A stretch of DNA of 64,000 bases, from the NCBI RefSeq assembly GCF_003003175.1, contig NZ_PVTY01000013.1, positions 37,883 to 101,882 of the forward strand. Direction: 5' to 3'. Shown one piece after another: positions 35,893-44,146 of the stretch. Within the stretch, counting starts at the first letter, position 1. Each line of letters starts with the position of its first letter. Position numbers and translations under genes: made by a program. The stretch is from Nesterenkonia sandarakina (lineage in GTDB: Bacteria > Actinomycetota > Actinomycetes > Actinomycetales > Micrococcaceae). The notes under the pieces were generated by a model. That model had not been told where the DNA came from. It searched no databases and was given only the letters and a program-made list of their open reading frames with translations.

Positions 35893-37076
35893 CAACCGAG
35901 AACACCAGCGCCGCAGCCAGCTCCGGCGCTCCGATCACCTATGCCTCCGCCGGAGTCGACGTCGAGGCCGGCGACCGCGCCGTCGAGCTGATGAAGGCAC
36001 ACATCGAGGCCACCCACACGCCCCAGGTCATCGGCGGCGTGGGCGGCTTCGCCGGACTCTATGACGCCTCCGAGCTCAAGCGCCTGCCCCGGCCGCTGCT
36101 GGCCACCTCCACCGACGGAGTCGGCACCAAGGTGGCCATCGCCCAGGCCATGGACATCCACGACACCATCGGCTTCGACCTGGTCGGGATGGTCGTCGAC
36201 GACATCGTGGTCATGGGTGCCAAGCCGCTGTTCATGACCGACTACATCGCCACCGGCAAGGTGGAGCCCGCCCGCATCGCCGCGGTGGTCTCCGGCATCG
36301 CCAAGGCCGCCGCCGAGACCGGCACCGCGCTGGTCGGAGGGGAGACCGCCGAGCACCCCGGACTGCTGGCAGAGGACGAGTACGACGTCGCCGGCGCAGC
36401 CACCGGCGTCGTCGACGCCTCCGCCGTGCTGGGCCCGGAGCGGGTCCGCACCCGCGACGTGATCATCGGCATGGCCTCCTCCGGCATCCACTCCAACGGC
36501 TACTCGCTGGTCCGCCGCGTGGTCTCCTCCGCCGGCTGGGGCTACGAGCGCGAGGTCGAGGAGTTCGGCCGCACCCTGGGCCAGGAGCTGCTGGAACCCA
36601 CCCGGCTCTACACCAGGCCCTGCCTGGACCTGGTCACCGCGCTCAACGGCGACCCCGCCGAGACCGAGATCTCTCCGGAGGCCCCGGTGCGCGGGTTCAG
36701 CCACGTCACCGGCGGCGGACTCGCGGCCAACCTGGCACGCGTGCTGCCCGCCGGGCTGATGGCCACCGTGGACCGCTCCACCTGGTCCTGGCCCGCGGTG
36801 TTCTCGCTGATCGCCCGGCTCGGCTCGGTGCCGCAGGCAGATCTGGAGCGCACGCTGAACCTCGGGGTGGGCATGATCGCCGTGGTCTCCGCCGAGAAGG
36901 CCGACGACGCCCTGGCCCACCTCGCCGCCTCCGGCCAGACCGCCTGGGTGATGGGTGAGGTCAGCGCCTACAGCCCAGAGGAGACCCGGGTCGCCGACGC
37001 CGGCCTGGACTTCGTCCAGGGCGCCAAGGGAGTCGACGGCGGCGGCGTGCTGCTGACCGGTCGCTACAGCTCCTGA
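35889..37076 (+). CDS. purM: Phosphoribosylformylglycinamidine cyclo-ligase
   Basis: A 395-residue AIR synthetase. The GTG at 35889 overlaps the purF stop (GTGA) and gives MTTENTSAAASSGAPITYASAGVDVEAGDRAV. Conserved blocks include LLATSTDGVGTKVAIA, MVVDDIVVMGAKPLFMTDY, LVGGETAEHPG, GMASSGIHSNGYSLVR and GFSHVTGGGLAANLARVLP. It closes the imidazole ring of AIR from FGAM using ATP. The C-terminus ends close to the convergent cupin gene with no clear hairpin between them. Confidence 0.96.
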   Translation: MTTENTSAAASSGAPITYASAGVDVEAGDRAVELMKAHIEATHTPQVIGGVGGFAGLYDASELKRLPRPLLATSTDGVGTKVAIAQAMDIHDTIGFDLVGMVVDDIVVMGAKPLFMTDYIATGKVEPARIAAVVSGIAKAAAETGTALVGGETAEHPGLLAEDEYDVAGAATGVVDASAVLGPERVRTRDVIIGMASSGIHSNGYSLVRRVVSSAGWGYEREVEEFGRTLGQELLEPTRLYTRPCLDLVTALNGDPAETEISPEAPVRGFSHVTGGGLAANLARVLPAGLMATVDRSTWSWPAVFSLIARLGSVPQADLERTLNLGVGMIAVVSAEKADDALAHLAASGQTAWVMGEVSAYSPEETRVADAGLDFVQGAKGVDGGGVLLTGRYSS

Positions 37077-37104
37077 GAACTCCCGGAGGCCGAGCTGCTG
37101 AGGC

Positions 37105-37530
37105 TCAGGCCTGCGGCGGGGCATCCTCGCCCGAGGCCTCGGCCGCGTCGGCCTCTGCCTTGGTCGCGTACTGGGCATCCGCGGCGTGCTCCGGCGGCGA
37201 GTAGACCGTGTAGAGCACCAGCGGCTCATCGCCGGTGTTGCGGAAGTTGTGCTGCGCGCCGGCTGGCACCGCGCACTGATCCCCCGTCTCGATCGGATGA
37301 GACTCGCCGTTGAGGTCGGCCTCTCCGCTGCCGGAGATGAAGGTCAGGATCTGATCCGTGTTCTCGTGGACCTCGTCGCCGATCTCTCCGCCCGCGGGGA
37401 CCGTCATCAGGACGATCTGTGCATGCTCCCCGGTCCAGATCGTCTTGCGGAAGTTCGAGTTCTCCTTGGCGATGTCCGCAATGGTGAAGTGCTCGACGTT
37501 GCCCCCCAGGGCAAAGTGCTTCTCAGTCAT
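37105..37530 (-). CDS. Cupin-domain protein
   Basis: A 141-residue single cupin: GEIGDEVHENTDQILTFISGSGEADLNGE forms motif 1 (H..E..Q in place of the usual HxH) and DQCAVPAGAQHNFRNTGDEPLVLYTVYSPPEH forms motif 2. The ATG at 37530 has GAAGGGAAGG upstream; in-frame starts further up lack support. The protein probably binds a metal, but the reaction is unknown. It ends in an acidic Ala/Glu-rich tail. It lies between purM and the metal ATPase cluster and is not obviously part of either. Confidence 0.85.
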   Translation of the reverse strand: MTEKHFALGGNVEHFTIADIAKENSNFRKTIWTGEHAQIVLMTVPAGGEIGDEVHENTDQILTFISGSGEADLNGESHPIETGDQCAVPAGAQHNFRNTGDEPLVLYTVYSPPEHAADAQYATKAEADAAEASGEDAPPQA

Positions 37531-37643
37531 GGTGCCTTCCCTTCTCGATTCGTCTCGTGTTCTCCGGTGATGGTTTCGTGGAGCTCTCATCGTCTCCGCG
37601 GCGCTCAAGCGCCCTGCCAGCCGTGCTCACCTGCCCGTCGCGC

Positions 37644-39644
37644 TCAGGCGTCCACGGCTGCGCGGGCCCTGGCAGGGCTCCGCAGCTCTTTGGCCATGGC
37701 CGTGGAGTTCCGGTCGTTGCGCATGAGCCGCATGGCGTTGAGGATCACCACCAGCACGGAGGCCTCGTGGACCAGCATGCCGATCGACATGGTCACCCCG
37801 CCTGCGAAGACGCCGGCGAGCAGCAGCACGACGGTGGCCAGGGCGATGAAGATGTTCTGCTTCATCACGGCCACCGTGCGCTTGGCCAGACTGATGGACT
37901 CAGGCAGCTTCATCAGATTGTCGCCCATCAGCGCGATGTCTGCGGTCTCCACGGCGACCGCTGAACCAGCGGCACCCATGGCCACACCGATGTCCGCCGT
38001 GGCCAGGGCCGGGGCGTCGTTGACCCCGTCGCCGACCATTGCCACAGTGTGGCCCTCACGCTGCAGCTGCGCCACCGCCTCGAGCTTGTCCTCCGGCAGG
38101 AGCGAGGCATGGATCTCGTCGATCCCCGTCCGGGCTCCCACGGCTTCGGCCACCAGACGGGTGTCACCGGTGAGCATGACGACCTTCTCCACCCCGGCAT
38201 CATGCAGCCGGGCGACCATGGCCGGGGCGTCTTCGCGAAGCTCGTCGGCCACGGCGATCACGCCGATGACCTTGGCGTCGACTGCCACGATCATCGGGGT
38301 CCTGCCCGCCGCGGCGAGCTTCTCTGCCGCGGGGCCGGCGCCGACGTCGTCGCGCACGCCGTACTGGTCCAGCAGCGGCAGGTTGCCGATCAGCACCCGT
38401 TGTCCGTCGAGATCCGAGGCGATGCCCTTGCCAGGCACGGGGGTGACCGCACCCGGGGTGCCCTTCGGTCCGACGCCGGCCTCGACGGCGGAGTCCAGGA
38501 TGGGTTTCGCGAGCGGGTGCTCAGAGCCGGCCTCGGCGGCCGCGGCCCAGCGCAGGACCTCGGTGCGGTCCAGCGCAGGGTCAAGGACCACCATGTCGGT
38601 CAGCTGCGGCCTGCCCTGGGTGAGGGTTCCGGTCTTGTCCACGGCGACCACCGAGATCTTCGCGGAGGTCTCCAGGTACTCGCCTCCCTTGATGAGGATG
38701 CCGTTGCGGGCCGCCCGGCCGATGCCTGCCACGATCGCGACCGGGATGGAGATCACCAGGGCGCCGGGGCAGCCGATGACCAGCAGGGTCAGGGCCAGGA
38801 CCACGTCCTGGGTGATCAGCCAGGTCAGCACGGCCAGCACGATGACCGCCGGGGTGTACCAGCCGGAGAAGCGGTCGATGAACGCCTGGGTCCTGGCCTT
38901 GGCGTCCTGGGCCTCCTCCACGCGGTGGATGATCCGGGCCAGCGTGGTGTCAGCGCCGATGCCGGTGGCCAGCACCTGGAGGAAGCCGCCTCGAGAGACC
39001 GTCCCCGCGAAGACCTGGTCGGACTTGCCCTTCTCCACCGGGATGGACTCTCCGGTGATGGAGGCCTCGTCGATGGCGCCGGTGCCGGAGACGACGTGGC
39101 CGTCCACCGGGACCTTGGCCCCATTCTTCACCAGCACGATCTCACCCATGCGCACAAGGTGGGCCGGGACTTCGACCTGCGCGCCCTCGCGCATCACGAT
39201 CGCCGTGTCAGGTGCGACCGCGACCAGTTCGGCCAGCGCTGAACGCGTCTTGTTCATGGTGGCCGCCTCGAGGGCGTGTCCGATGGCGAACAGGAAGGTG
39301 ACCGCCGCGGCCTCCCAGAAGTTGCCGATCAGGATCGCGCCGATGGCTGCGATGGCCACCAGCAGGTCGATGCCGATGACCTTGATCATCAGCGCCCGGA
39401 CCGCCTTGAGGACGATCCCGTAGCCCGCGACCACCGCGGCCGCGAGCATGAAGAGGTCGGCCAGCACGAAGACGTCGCCCGATCCGTGGGCGTGGGCACC
39501 GGCGTCGATCCACCACTGCGGCCCTATGACCGGGTTCCAGGCATCCCCGCCCAGGCGCCCCACCCCGAAGGAGAGGAGGATGAGCACCCCGGAGATGACC
39601 GGGACGGTCCAGCTGCTGAGGACCCATTGCTGCAGCCTGTTCAC
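37644..39644 (-). CDS. Heavy-metal P1B-type ATPase with a CPG membrane motif
   Basis: A 666-residue metal exporter ATPase from a GTG with AAAGG upstream. It has the actuator motif SITGESIPVEKG, phosphorylation site VVAVDKTGTLTQG, HP motif EAGSEHPLAKP and hinge MVGDGVNDAPALATADIGVAMG. The membrane metal-binding motif is GCPGALVI, so CPG replaces the usual CPC or SPC. There is no N-terminal metal-binding domain; instead a separate CxxC chaperone gene lies just upstream. Metal specificity is therefore uncertain. Confidence 0.92.
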   Translation of the reverse strand: MNRLQQWVLSSWTVPVISGVLILLSFGVGRLGGDAWNPVIGPQWWIDAGAHAHGSGDVFVLADLFMLAAAVVAGYGIVLKAVRALMIKVIGIDLLVAIAAIGAILIGNFWEAAAVTFLFAIGHALEAATMNKTRSALAELVAVAPDTAIVMREGAQVEVPAHLVRMGEIVLVKNGAKVPVDGHVVSGTGAIDEASITGESIPVEKGKSDQVFAGTVSRGGFLQVLATGIGADTTLARIIHRVEEAQDAKARTQAFIDRFSGWYTPAVIVLAVLTWLITQDVVLALTLLVIGCPGALVISIPVAIVAGIGRAARNGILIKGGEYLETSAKISVVAVDKTGTLTQGRPQLTDMVVLDPALDRTEVLRWAAAAEAGSEHPLAKPILDSAVEAGVGPKGTPGAVTPVPGKGIASDLDGQRVLIGNLPLLDQYGVRDDVGAGPAAEKLAAAGRTPMIVAVDAKVIGVIAVADELREDAPAMVARLHDAGVEKVVMLTGDTRLVAEAVGARTGIDEIHASLLPEDKLEAVAQLQREGHTVAMVGDGVNDAPALATADIGVAMGAAGSAVAVETADIALMGDNLMKLPESISLAKRTVAVMKQNIFIALATVVLLLAGVFAGGVTMSIGMLVHEASVLVVILNAMRLMRNDRNSTAMAKELRSPARARAAVDA

Positions 39645-39738
39645 GAAGGCGACCTTTCTGAGAAATCTGTGGCTGTGCGCGAGAGCCGGAACTGCGCCGC
39701 GGTCAGCCCGCGATCCTTCGATCGCGGGCCGGGTCCGC

Positions 39739-39972
39739 TCAGAAGGCGGAGGGAGCGGCCTTGTAACCGGCCTTGGCGATGGCGGCGACGATGTCGTCGG
39801 TCGAGGTGACCGACGCGTCATGGTCGACCTCGACGCGCGCGGTGGCGAAGTGGACCTCCACGTTCTCGACGCCCTTGAGCTTCTTGACCTGCTTCTCGAT
39901 CTTGGCCACGCAGGAGGGGCAGGAGAAGCCCTCGGCGCGGAACGTGGTGTGGGTGGTGGTGGCAGTCGACAT
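39739..39972 (-). CDS. Heavy-metal-associated (HMA) domain metallochaperone
   Basis: A 77-residue ferredoxin-like HMA protein: FSCPSCVAKIEKQVKKLKGVENVEVHFATARVEVDHD. The CxxC metal site is CPSC. CopZ-like proteins of this size carry Cu(I) or other soft metals to P-type ATPases. It sits 94 bases upstream of the CPG-type ATPase on the same strand and probably hands metal to it. The promoter region is shared with the divergent FNR-like regulator and holds a matching operator. Confidence 0.9.
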   Translation of the reverse strand: MSTATTTHTTFRAEGFSCPSCVAKIEKQVKKLKGVENVEVHFATARVEVDHDASVTSTDDIVAAIAKAGYKAAPSAF

Positions 39973-40052
39973 GGTGTGCCCTTTCCTCGTCTGTGATCGT
40001 CTCTGTCTTCACTGGTACACCTTCACAGTATCCATCGGGGACTGACGGGGCC

Positions 40053-40066
40053 TTGACGTGCGTCAA
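40053..40066. promoter_or_regulatory. FNR-type operator between the chaperone and regulator genes
   Basis: TTGACGTGCGTCAA is a near-perfect dyad that fits TTGA(T/C)-N4-(A/G)TCAA, the FNR/DNR consensus. It lies in the 198-base divergent region, about 80 bases from one start and 105 from the other. The adjacent regulator has an FNR-like recognition helix. Confidence 0.65.
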
Positions 40067-40170
40067 GTAGATGAGGATGGGCGTGAGCCTGGGCGTGTCG
40101 TCTGCATCGCCGGCGCCCGAAGGGTCGCGCAGCTTTGACCTCGCGGCAGGACCGGGGAGAATCGGTGATC

Positions 40171-40908
40171 ATGCGTACTCTTCCGCTGCGAGCACTCCAT
40201 CGGGACGAGGTCAGCTGTGTGCGCCGGGTCCCGCTCTTCTCCGGGCTGACCCAGGACCAGCAGGACCTGGTCGGGTCCCTGGCCCGCCCCATGGTGCTCG
40301 CGGCCGGGGAGCTGGTGCACGGCTCCGGGGAGCGGACGCACCAGCTGTCCGTGGTGCACAGCGGGCAGATCAAGCTCAGCCGCTCCCTGCCCAGCGGGCA
40401 CCGCCGCCTGGTGCGGGTGGTCGGGCCTGGGCAGTCCCTGGGAGAGCACGGCTTCCTCACCGGGGGCAGCACGCTCGAGGAGGCCGAAGCGCTGGCTGAT
40501 GCTCGGCTGTGCGTGTTCTCTCATGACGCCCTCGCCGACCTGATGGCCGAACATCCCAGCATCGGGGTGCAGATGCTGCGCAACCTCGGGCAGCGGCTGG
40601 CCGAGGCTGAGCGTCGGCTGGCGCTGAGCACGCTCGACGTCGACGTCCGGGTCGCGGACTTCCTGCTCGAGCAGCCCCTGCTGCGCCGATCCTCCCAGGC
40701 CGGGACCAGAGAGGACCTTCAGGACGGAGACTCCCGAGTCCGCCTGCCGCTGAGCAAGAAGGACATCGCGTCGATGCTCGGCACGACCCCGGAGTCGCTG
40801 AGCCGGGCCCTGGCACGCCTCTCCGATGACGGGCTGATCACCGTCAATGCTGACGTCATCACCCTGCGGGACATCTCCGGCCTGGAAGAGGTCGTGATCC
40901 GCGCGTGA
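40171..40908 (+). CDS. CRP/FNR-family regulator with an FNR-like recognition helix
   Basis: A 245-residue regulator. The sensor domain has LSVVHSGQIKLSRSLPSGHRRLVRVVGPGQSLGEHGFL and lacks both the FNR Cys cluster (only two scattered Cys) and the CRP cAMP-binding Arg-Ser motif. The HTH reads LSKKDIASMLGTTPESLSRALARL; ESLSR parallels ETISR of FNR, which reads TTGA half-sites. A GTG six bases upstream (40165) is an alternative start. It is flanked by metal-ATPase genes and may autoregulate. The signal is unknown. Confidence 0.87.
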   Translation: MRTLPLRALHRDEVSCVRRVPLFSGLTQDQQDLVGSLARPMVLAAGELVHGSGERTHQLSVVHSGQIKLSRSLPSGHRRLVRVVGPGQSLGEHGFLTGGSTLEEAEALADARLCVFSHDALADLMAEHPSIGVQMLRNLGQRLAEAERRLALSTLDVDVRVADFLLEQPLLRRSSQAGTREDLQDGDSRVRLPLSKKDIASMLGTTPESLSRALARLSDDGLITVNADVITLRDISGLEEVVIRA

Positions 40909-40917
40909 CGCCCCGCG

Positions 40918-40955
40918 CAGGTCATCTGCACCAGGTCATCTGCGCAGGTCATCTG
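40918..40955. repeat. Three CAGGTCATCTG direct repeats
   Basis: Exact 11-base copies begin at 40918, 40932 and 40945 (spacing 14 and 13). They fill the gap between the regulator stop and the convergent ATPase stop; the last overlaps the ATPase 3' end. The array may be a slippage product or a binding site. Confidence 0.8.
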
Positions 40956-42853
40956 AAGGACAGGCTGCGCGGGAGCTGGCTGCGGGACGCCTCGACCTCC
41001 CGGGTCATCCGCCGCGCCTCCTCGCGCTCCATCCGGCTCGGACGCATCGCCCGCAGCGCCCACAGGATGCAGGCGAGGTCGACGACCTCCTGCAGCCAGG
41101 CGCCGATGATGGCTGGCAGCAGGCCCGCCGCAGCGATGAGCATCAGCAGCACCGACATTCCGACGCCGATCCAGATCGCCTGCCACGCCACGCGCATCGT
41201 CCGCTTCCCGATGTGCACAGCCCGGGCGCTGCGCGCGAGGTCGTCCACGGTGATGACGACATCGGCGGACTCGCTGGCGGCGCTGGAGCCGCGCGCACCC
41301 ATGGCCACCCCGACGTCGGCGGCCGCCAGCACCGGTGCGTCATTGACCCCGTCACCGACCATCATCACCGGCCTGGCTTCTGCGGCACGCACTGCGGCGA
41401 CCTTGTCCTCGGGCAGCAGCTCTGCTCGCACGTCGTCGATCCCTGCCTGCTGCGCGATGTGCCGGGCGACGTGCTCGCCGTCGCCGCTGAGCATCATGGT
41501 GGTGCTCACTCCGCCCCGGTGCAGCGAGGCCATCGTGGCACGGGACTCCACGCGCAGCTCGTCGGCCAGGGCGATGTAGCCGGCATAGCGGCCGTCCACC
41601 GCCACGTGCACTCCGCTGTGACCTCGGGGCGGGGAATCGGGCGTGGCCCCGGTCTCCCGGGCGAGGAAGCGGCTGCTGCCGACGACGACGGCGTGACCTT
41701 CCACCGCGCCGCGCACTCCGTTGGCGGGGACCTCCGTGACCTCCTGCGCGCCCGGCACGCCCTCCGCCGATGCCCCTGCCGCGCTGACCACGGCGTCTGC
41801 CAGCGGATGCGATGAATACTGCTCCACGGCTGCCGCGAGGGCGAGCATCCTCGCCGGCTCCATGCTCCGGGCGTGGACCGTGGTCACCTTCGGCTGCCCG
41901 TAGGTGAGCGTGCCGGTCTTGTCGAAGGCCACGGTCCGCACTGCAGCGAGCTTCTCGAGCGTGCCGCTGCTCTTGACGATGATGCCGTTGCTGGCTGCAC
42001 GGGACATTCCGCCCATGAACGCCACCGGTGCCGCGATGATGAGCGGGCAGGGCGTGGCGACCACCAGCACCTCTGCCGCCCGGGTCGGGTCTCCGGAGAG
42101 GGCCCAGGCGCCGGCGGCCAGTGCGAGCGAACCCAGTGTGAAGGGCACCGCCACGCGATCGGCGAGCCGGACGAAGGGTGCCTTGGACTCCTGAGCCTCC
42201 CGGACCAGCTGGATGATCCGCTGGTACTGGGAGGTGGAGGCGTCGGCGGTGGCGCGGACCTCGATGGCCTCGCCGCCGTTGACCGCGCCGGAGAGCAGCT
42301 CGTCCCCGCGGGTCCGTTCCACCGGCAGAGACTCTCCGGTGAGTGAGGATTCATCAAAAGTCGCCGCGGCGGAGGAGAGCACACAGTCCACGGGGACCAC
42401 CTCGAAGGGCCGCACCAGCAGCCGGTCCCCCACGCCGACCTGCTCCACCGGGACATCCACCGGACCCTCAACTCCGCGCAGGACGTGCGCCGTGTGCGGA
42501 GCGTTCTCCAGCAGCCCGGTCAGCTCGCGGCGGGCCCGGCCGGCCGCGTAGTCCTCCAGCGCCTCGCCGCCGGAGAGCATCAGACAGACCACCAGGGCGG
42601 CCCAATACTCGCCCACCGCCACGGTGGACCCGATGGCGGTCACCGCCAGCAGGTCGATGCCGTAGGTTCCGGCGCGCAGATCCTGGACCATCCGGCGGCT
42701 CTGCTGCAGCGCGACGACCACGGCGAATCCGGAGATCACCCAGCGTGCCGCCGACCCCTGACCGCTGAGTTCGAGCGCGCCGCCGAGCAGCCCGACGGCC
42801 AGGGTCGCCAGGACCATCGGGTAGCGCCGCATGCCGATGAAGGTCTTCCGCAT
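40949..42853 (-). CDS. Heavy-metal P1B-type ATPase with a TPC membrane motif
   Basis: A 634-residue ATPase with SLTGESLPVERTRGDELL, TVAFDKTGTLTYGQPKV, SSHPLADAV and MMVGDGVNDAPVLAAADVGVAMGARG. The membrane motif is VATPCPLIIAAPVAFMGG, a TPC type distinct from the CPG of the neighbouring ATPase, so the two probably move different metals. There is no N-terminal metal-binding domain. It is convergent with the FNR-like regulator gene. A hairpin separates it from the iron transporter operon. Confidence 0.9.
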   Translation of the reverse strand: MRKTFIGMRRYPMVLATLAVGLLGGALELSGQGSAARWVISGFAVVVALQQSRRMVQDLRAGTYGIDLLAVTAIGSTVAVGEYWAALVVCLMLSGGEALEDYAAGRARRELTGLLENAPHTAHVLRGVEGPVDVPVEQVGVGDRLLVRPFEVVPVDCVLSSAAATFDESSLTGESLPVERTRGDELLSGAVNGGEAIEVRATADASTSQYQRIIQLVREAQESKAPFVRLADRVAVPFTLGSLALAAGAWALSGDPTRAAEVLVVATPCPLIIAAPVAFMGGMSRAASNGIIVKSSGTLEKLAAVRTVAFDKTGTLTYGQPKVTTVHARSMEPARMLALAAAVEQYSSHPLADAVVSAAGASAEGVPGAQEVTEVPANGVRGAVEGHAVVVGSSRFLARETGATPDSPPRGHSGVHVAVDGRYAGYIALADELRVESRATMASLHRGGVSTTMMLSGDGEHVARHIAQQAGIDDVRAELLPEDKVAAVRAAEARPVMMVGDGVNDAPVLAAADVGVAMGARGSSAASESADVVITVDDLARSARAVHIGKRTMRVAWQAIWIGVGMSVLLMLIAAAGLLPAIIGAWLQEVVDLACILWALRAMRPSRMEREEARRMTREVEASRSQLPRSLSFR

Positions 42854-42877
42854 GCCTCATTGATACGCCGGAATCAC

Positions 42878-42918
42878 CCGGCTGTATAGCAAGGCGCCGC
42901 TGGCCCCAATACAGCCGG
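42878..42918. terminator. Hairpin after the ferric ABC operon
   Basis: CCGGCTGTAT (42878-42887) pairs perfectly with ATACAGCCGG (42909-42918) across a 21-base loop. It lies between the ATP-binding-protein stop and the P-type ATPase start on the same strand. It may end the upstream operon or be an operator for the ATPase. Confidence 0.5.
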
Positions 42919-42928
42919 CGCCCGAGAG

Positions 42929-44146
42929 CTAATCGGCGTGGGCACCCACGAGGGCGTCCCCGGCGGGGCGGGAGGTGATGCTCAGCGGTGTGGGTCCTGC
43001 CGAGCAGGCCTGGCAGTCGGTGAAGGTCGGGTAGAAGACTCCTGCGCCCTGGACGGCGAGGTGGACCCGGGTGCCCGGCATCAGCGGCACCGCATTGAGC
43101 TGGCGCAGCCGCAGCGGAGCGTCCGCACCGTCGAGCTGGACCAGCGCAGTGGTGTCGTGACCGAAGTACTGCGAACTCAGCACCGACCCTGCCGCGCCCT
43201 GCTCGCTGAGCGTGATCTGTTCGGGCCGCAGCATGACCTGGCCGGTGGCCCCATTCGTCGTCCGGTGGGCGACGGCCAGGTTCGGGCAGACCAGCTCGAC
43301 GTTCACGCTGCCCAGCGGGGTCGACGCATCCCACACGGCACCGGTCCTGCCGGTGAGCGGGTCGGCGACCTGCGCTGAGAGCTGTCCGGGCAGCAGCACG
43401 GCGTCTCCGAGGAACTGGGCGGTCTCCACGTCGCAGGGGCGGGTGTACACCTCTTCGGGCGCTCCGATCTGGCGCAGCCGCCCGTCCTTGAGCACCGCCA
43501 CCTGATCGGCGAAGGACAGCGCCTCGTCCTGATCGTGGGTGACCAGGATCGTCGTGGTCCCGGTGGCCCGCAGGATGTCGCGGATCGCCTGGCGGGTGCT
43601 TTCGCGCAGCCCCGCGTCCAGGGCGGAGAAGGGTTCATCGAGCAGGATCATCTCCGGCTGACGCGCCAGGGCACGGGCCAGCGCCACCCGCTGGCGCTGT
43701 CCGCCCGAGAGCTGGTCCGGGCGTCGGGACGCGTGGTCGGCAGTGAGGCTGACCAGCTCGAGCAGCTCTGCGACCCGCCGGTTCCGCTCCCGCCGGGAGG
43801 TGCCGCGCGGCAGCCCGAACGCGATGTTGCCCGCGACGTCGAGGTGCGGGAACAGTGCTCCGTCCTGGGCCACCAGTCCGATGCTGCGACGGTGCGGGGC
43901 GACTGTGGTCACATCCTGGCCGTGGAGCCGGACCTGACCGTGTTCTGGCATCAGGAATCCCGCGATGACGCGCAGCAACGAGGTCTTGCCCGAGCCGGAG
44001 GGCCCGACGATCGCCGTCGTCGTCCCGGCGTCCACGCGCAGGTCGATGTCGTGGAGGACCCGCTGGTCGCCGAAGCGCACCGCGATCCCTGAGACGTCAA
44101 GCATCGTGGTGTCTCCAGTCGTGATGGCAGCGTCGTTGCGGTTCAT
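42929..44146 (-). CDS. Ferric-iron-type ABC transporter ATP-binding protein
   Basis: The ATG at 44146 has AAGGAGG upstream and overlaps the permease stop by four bases; the product is 405 residues. It has Walker A GPSGSGKTSLLR, Q-loop LVAQDGALFPHL, signature QLSGGQRQRVALARAL, Walker B MILLDEPFSALD and the H-loop in LVTHDQDEAL. A C-terminal TOBE-like regulatory domain follows (LGDAVLLPGQL, then VMLRPEQITL). It energizes the permease and binding protein encoded just upstream (FbpABC/AfuABC type). Confidence 0.93.
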   Translation of the reverse strand: MNRNDAAITTGDTTMLDVSGIAVRFGDQRVLHDIDLRVDAGTTTAIVGPSGSGKTSLLRVIAGFLMPEHGQVRLHGQDVTTVAPHRRSIGLVAQDGALFPHLDVAGNIAFGLPRGTSRRERNRRVAELLELVSLTADHASRRPDQLSGGQRQRVALARALARQPEMILLDEPFSALDAGLRESTRQAIRDILRATGTTTILVTHDQDEALSFADQVAVLKDGRLRQIGAPEEVYTRPCDVETAQFLGDAVLLPGQLSAQVADPLTGRTGAVWDASTPLGSVNVELVCPNLAVAHRTTNGATGQVMLRPEQITLSEQGAAGSVLSSQYFGHDTTALVQLDGADAPLRLRQLNAVPLMPGTRVHLAVQGAGVFYPTFTDCQACSAGPTPLSITSRPAGDALVGAHAD

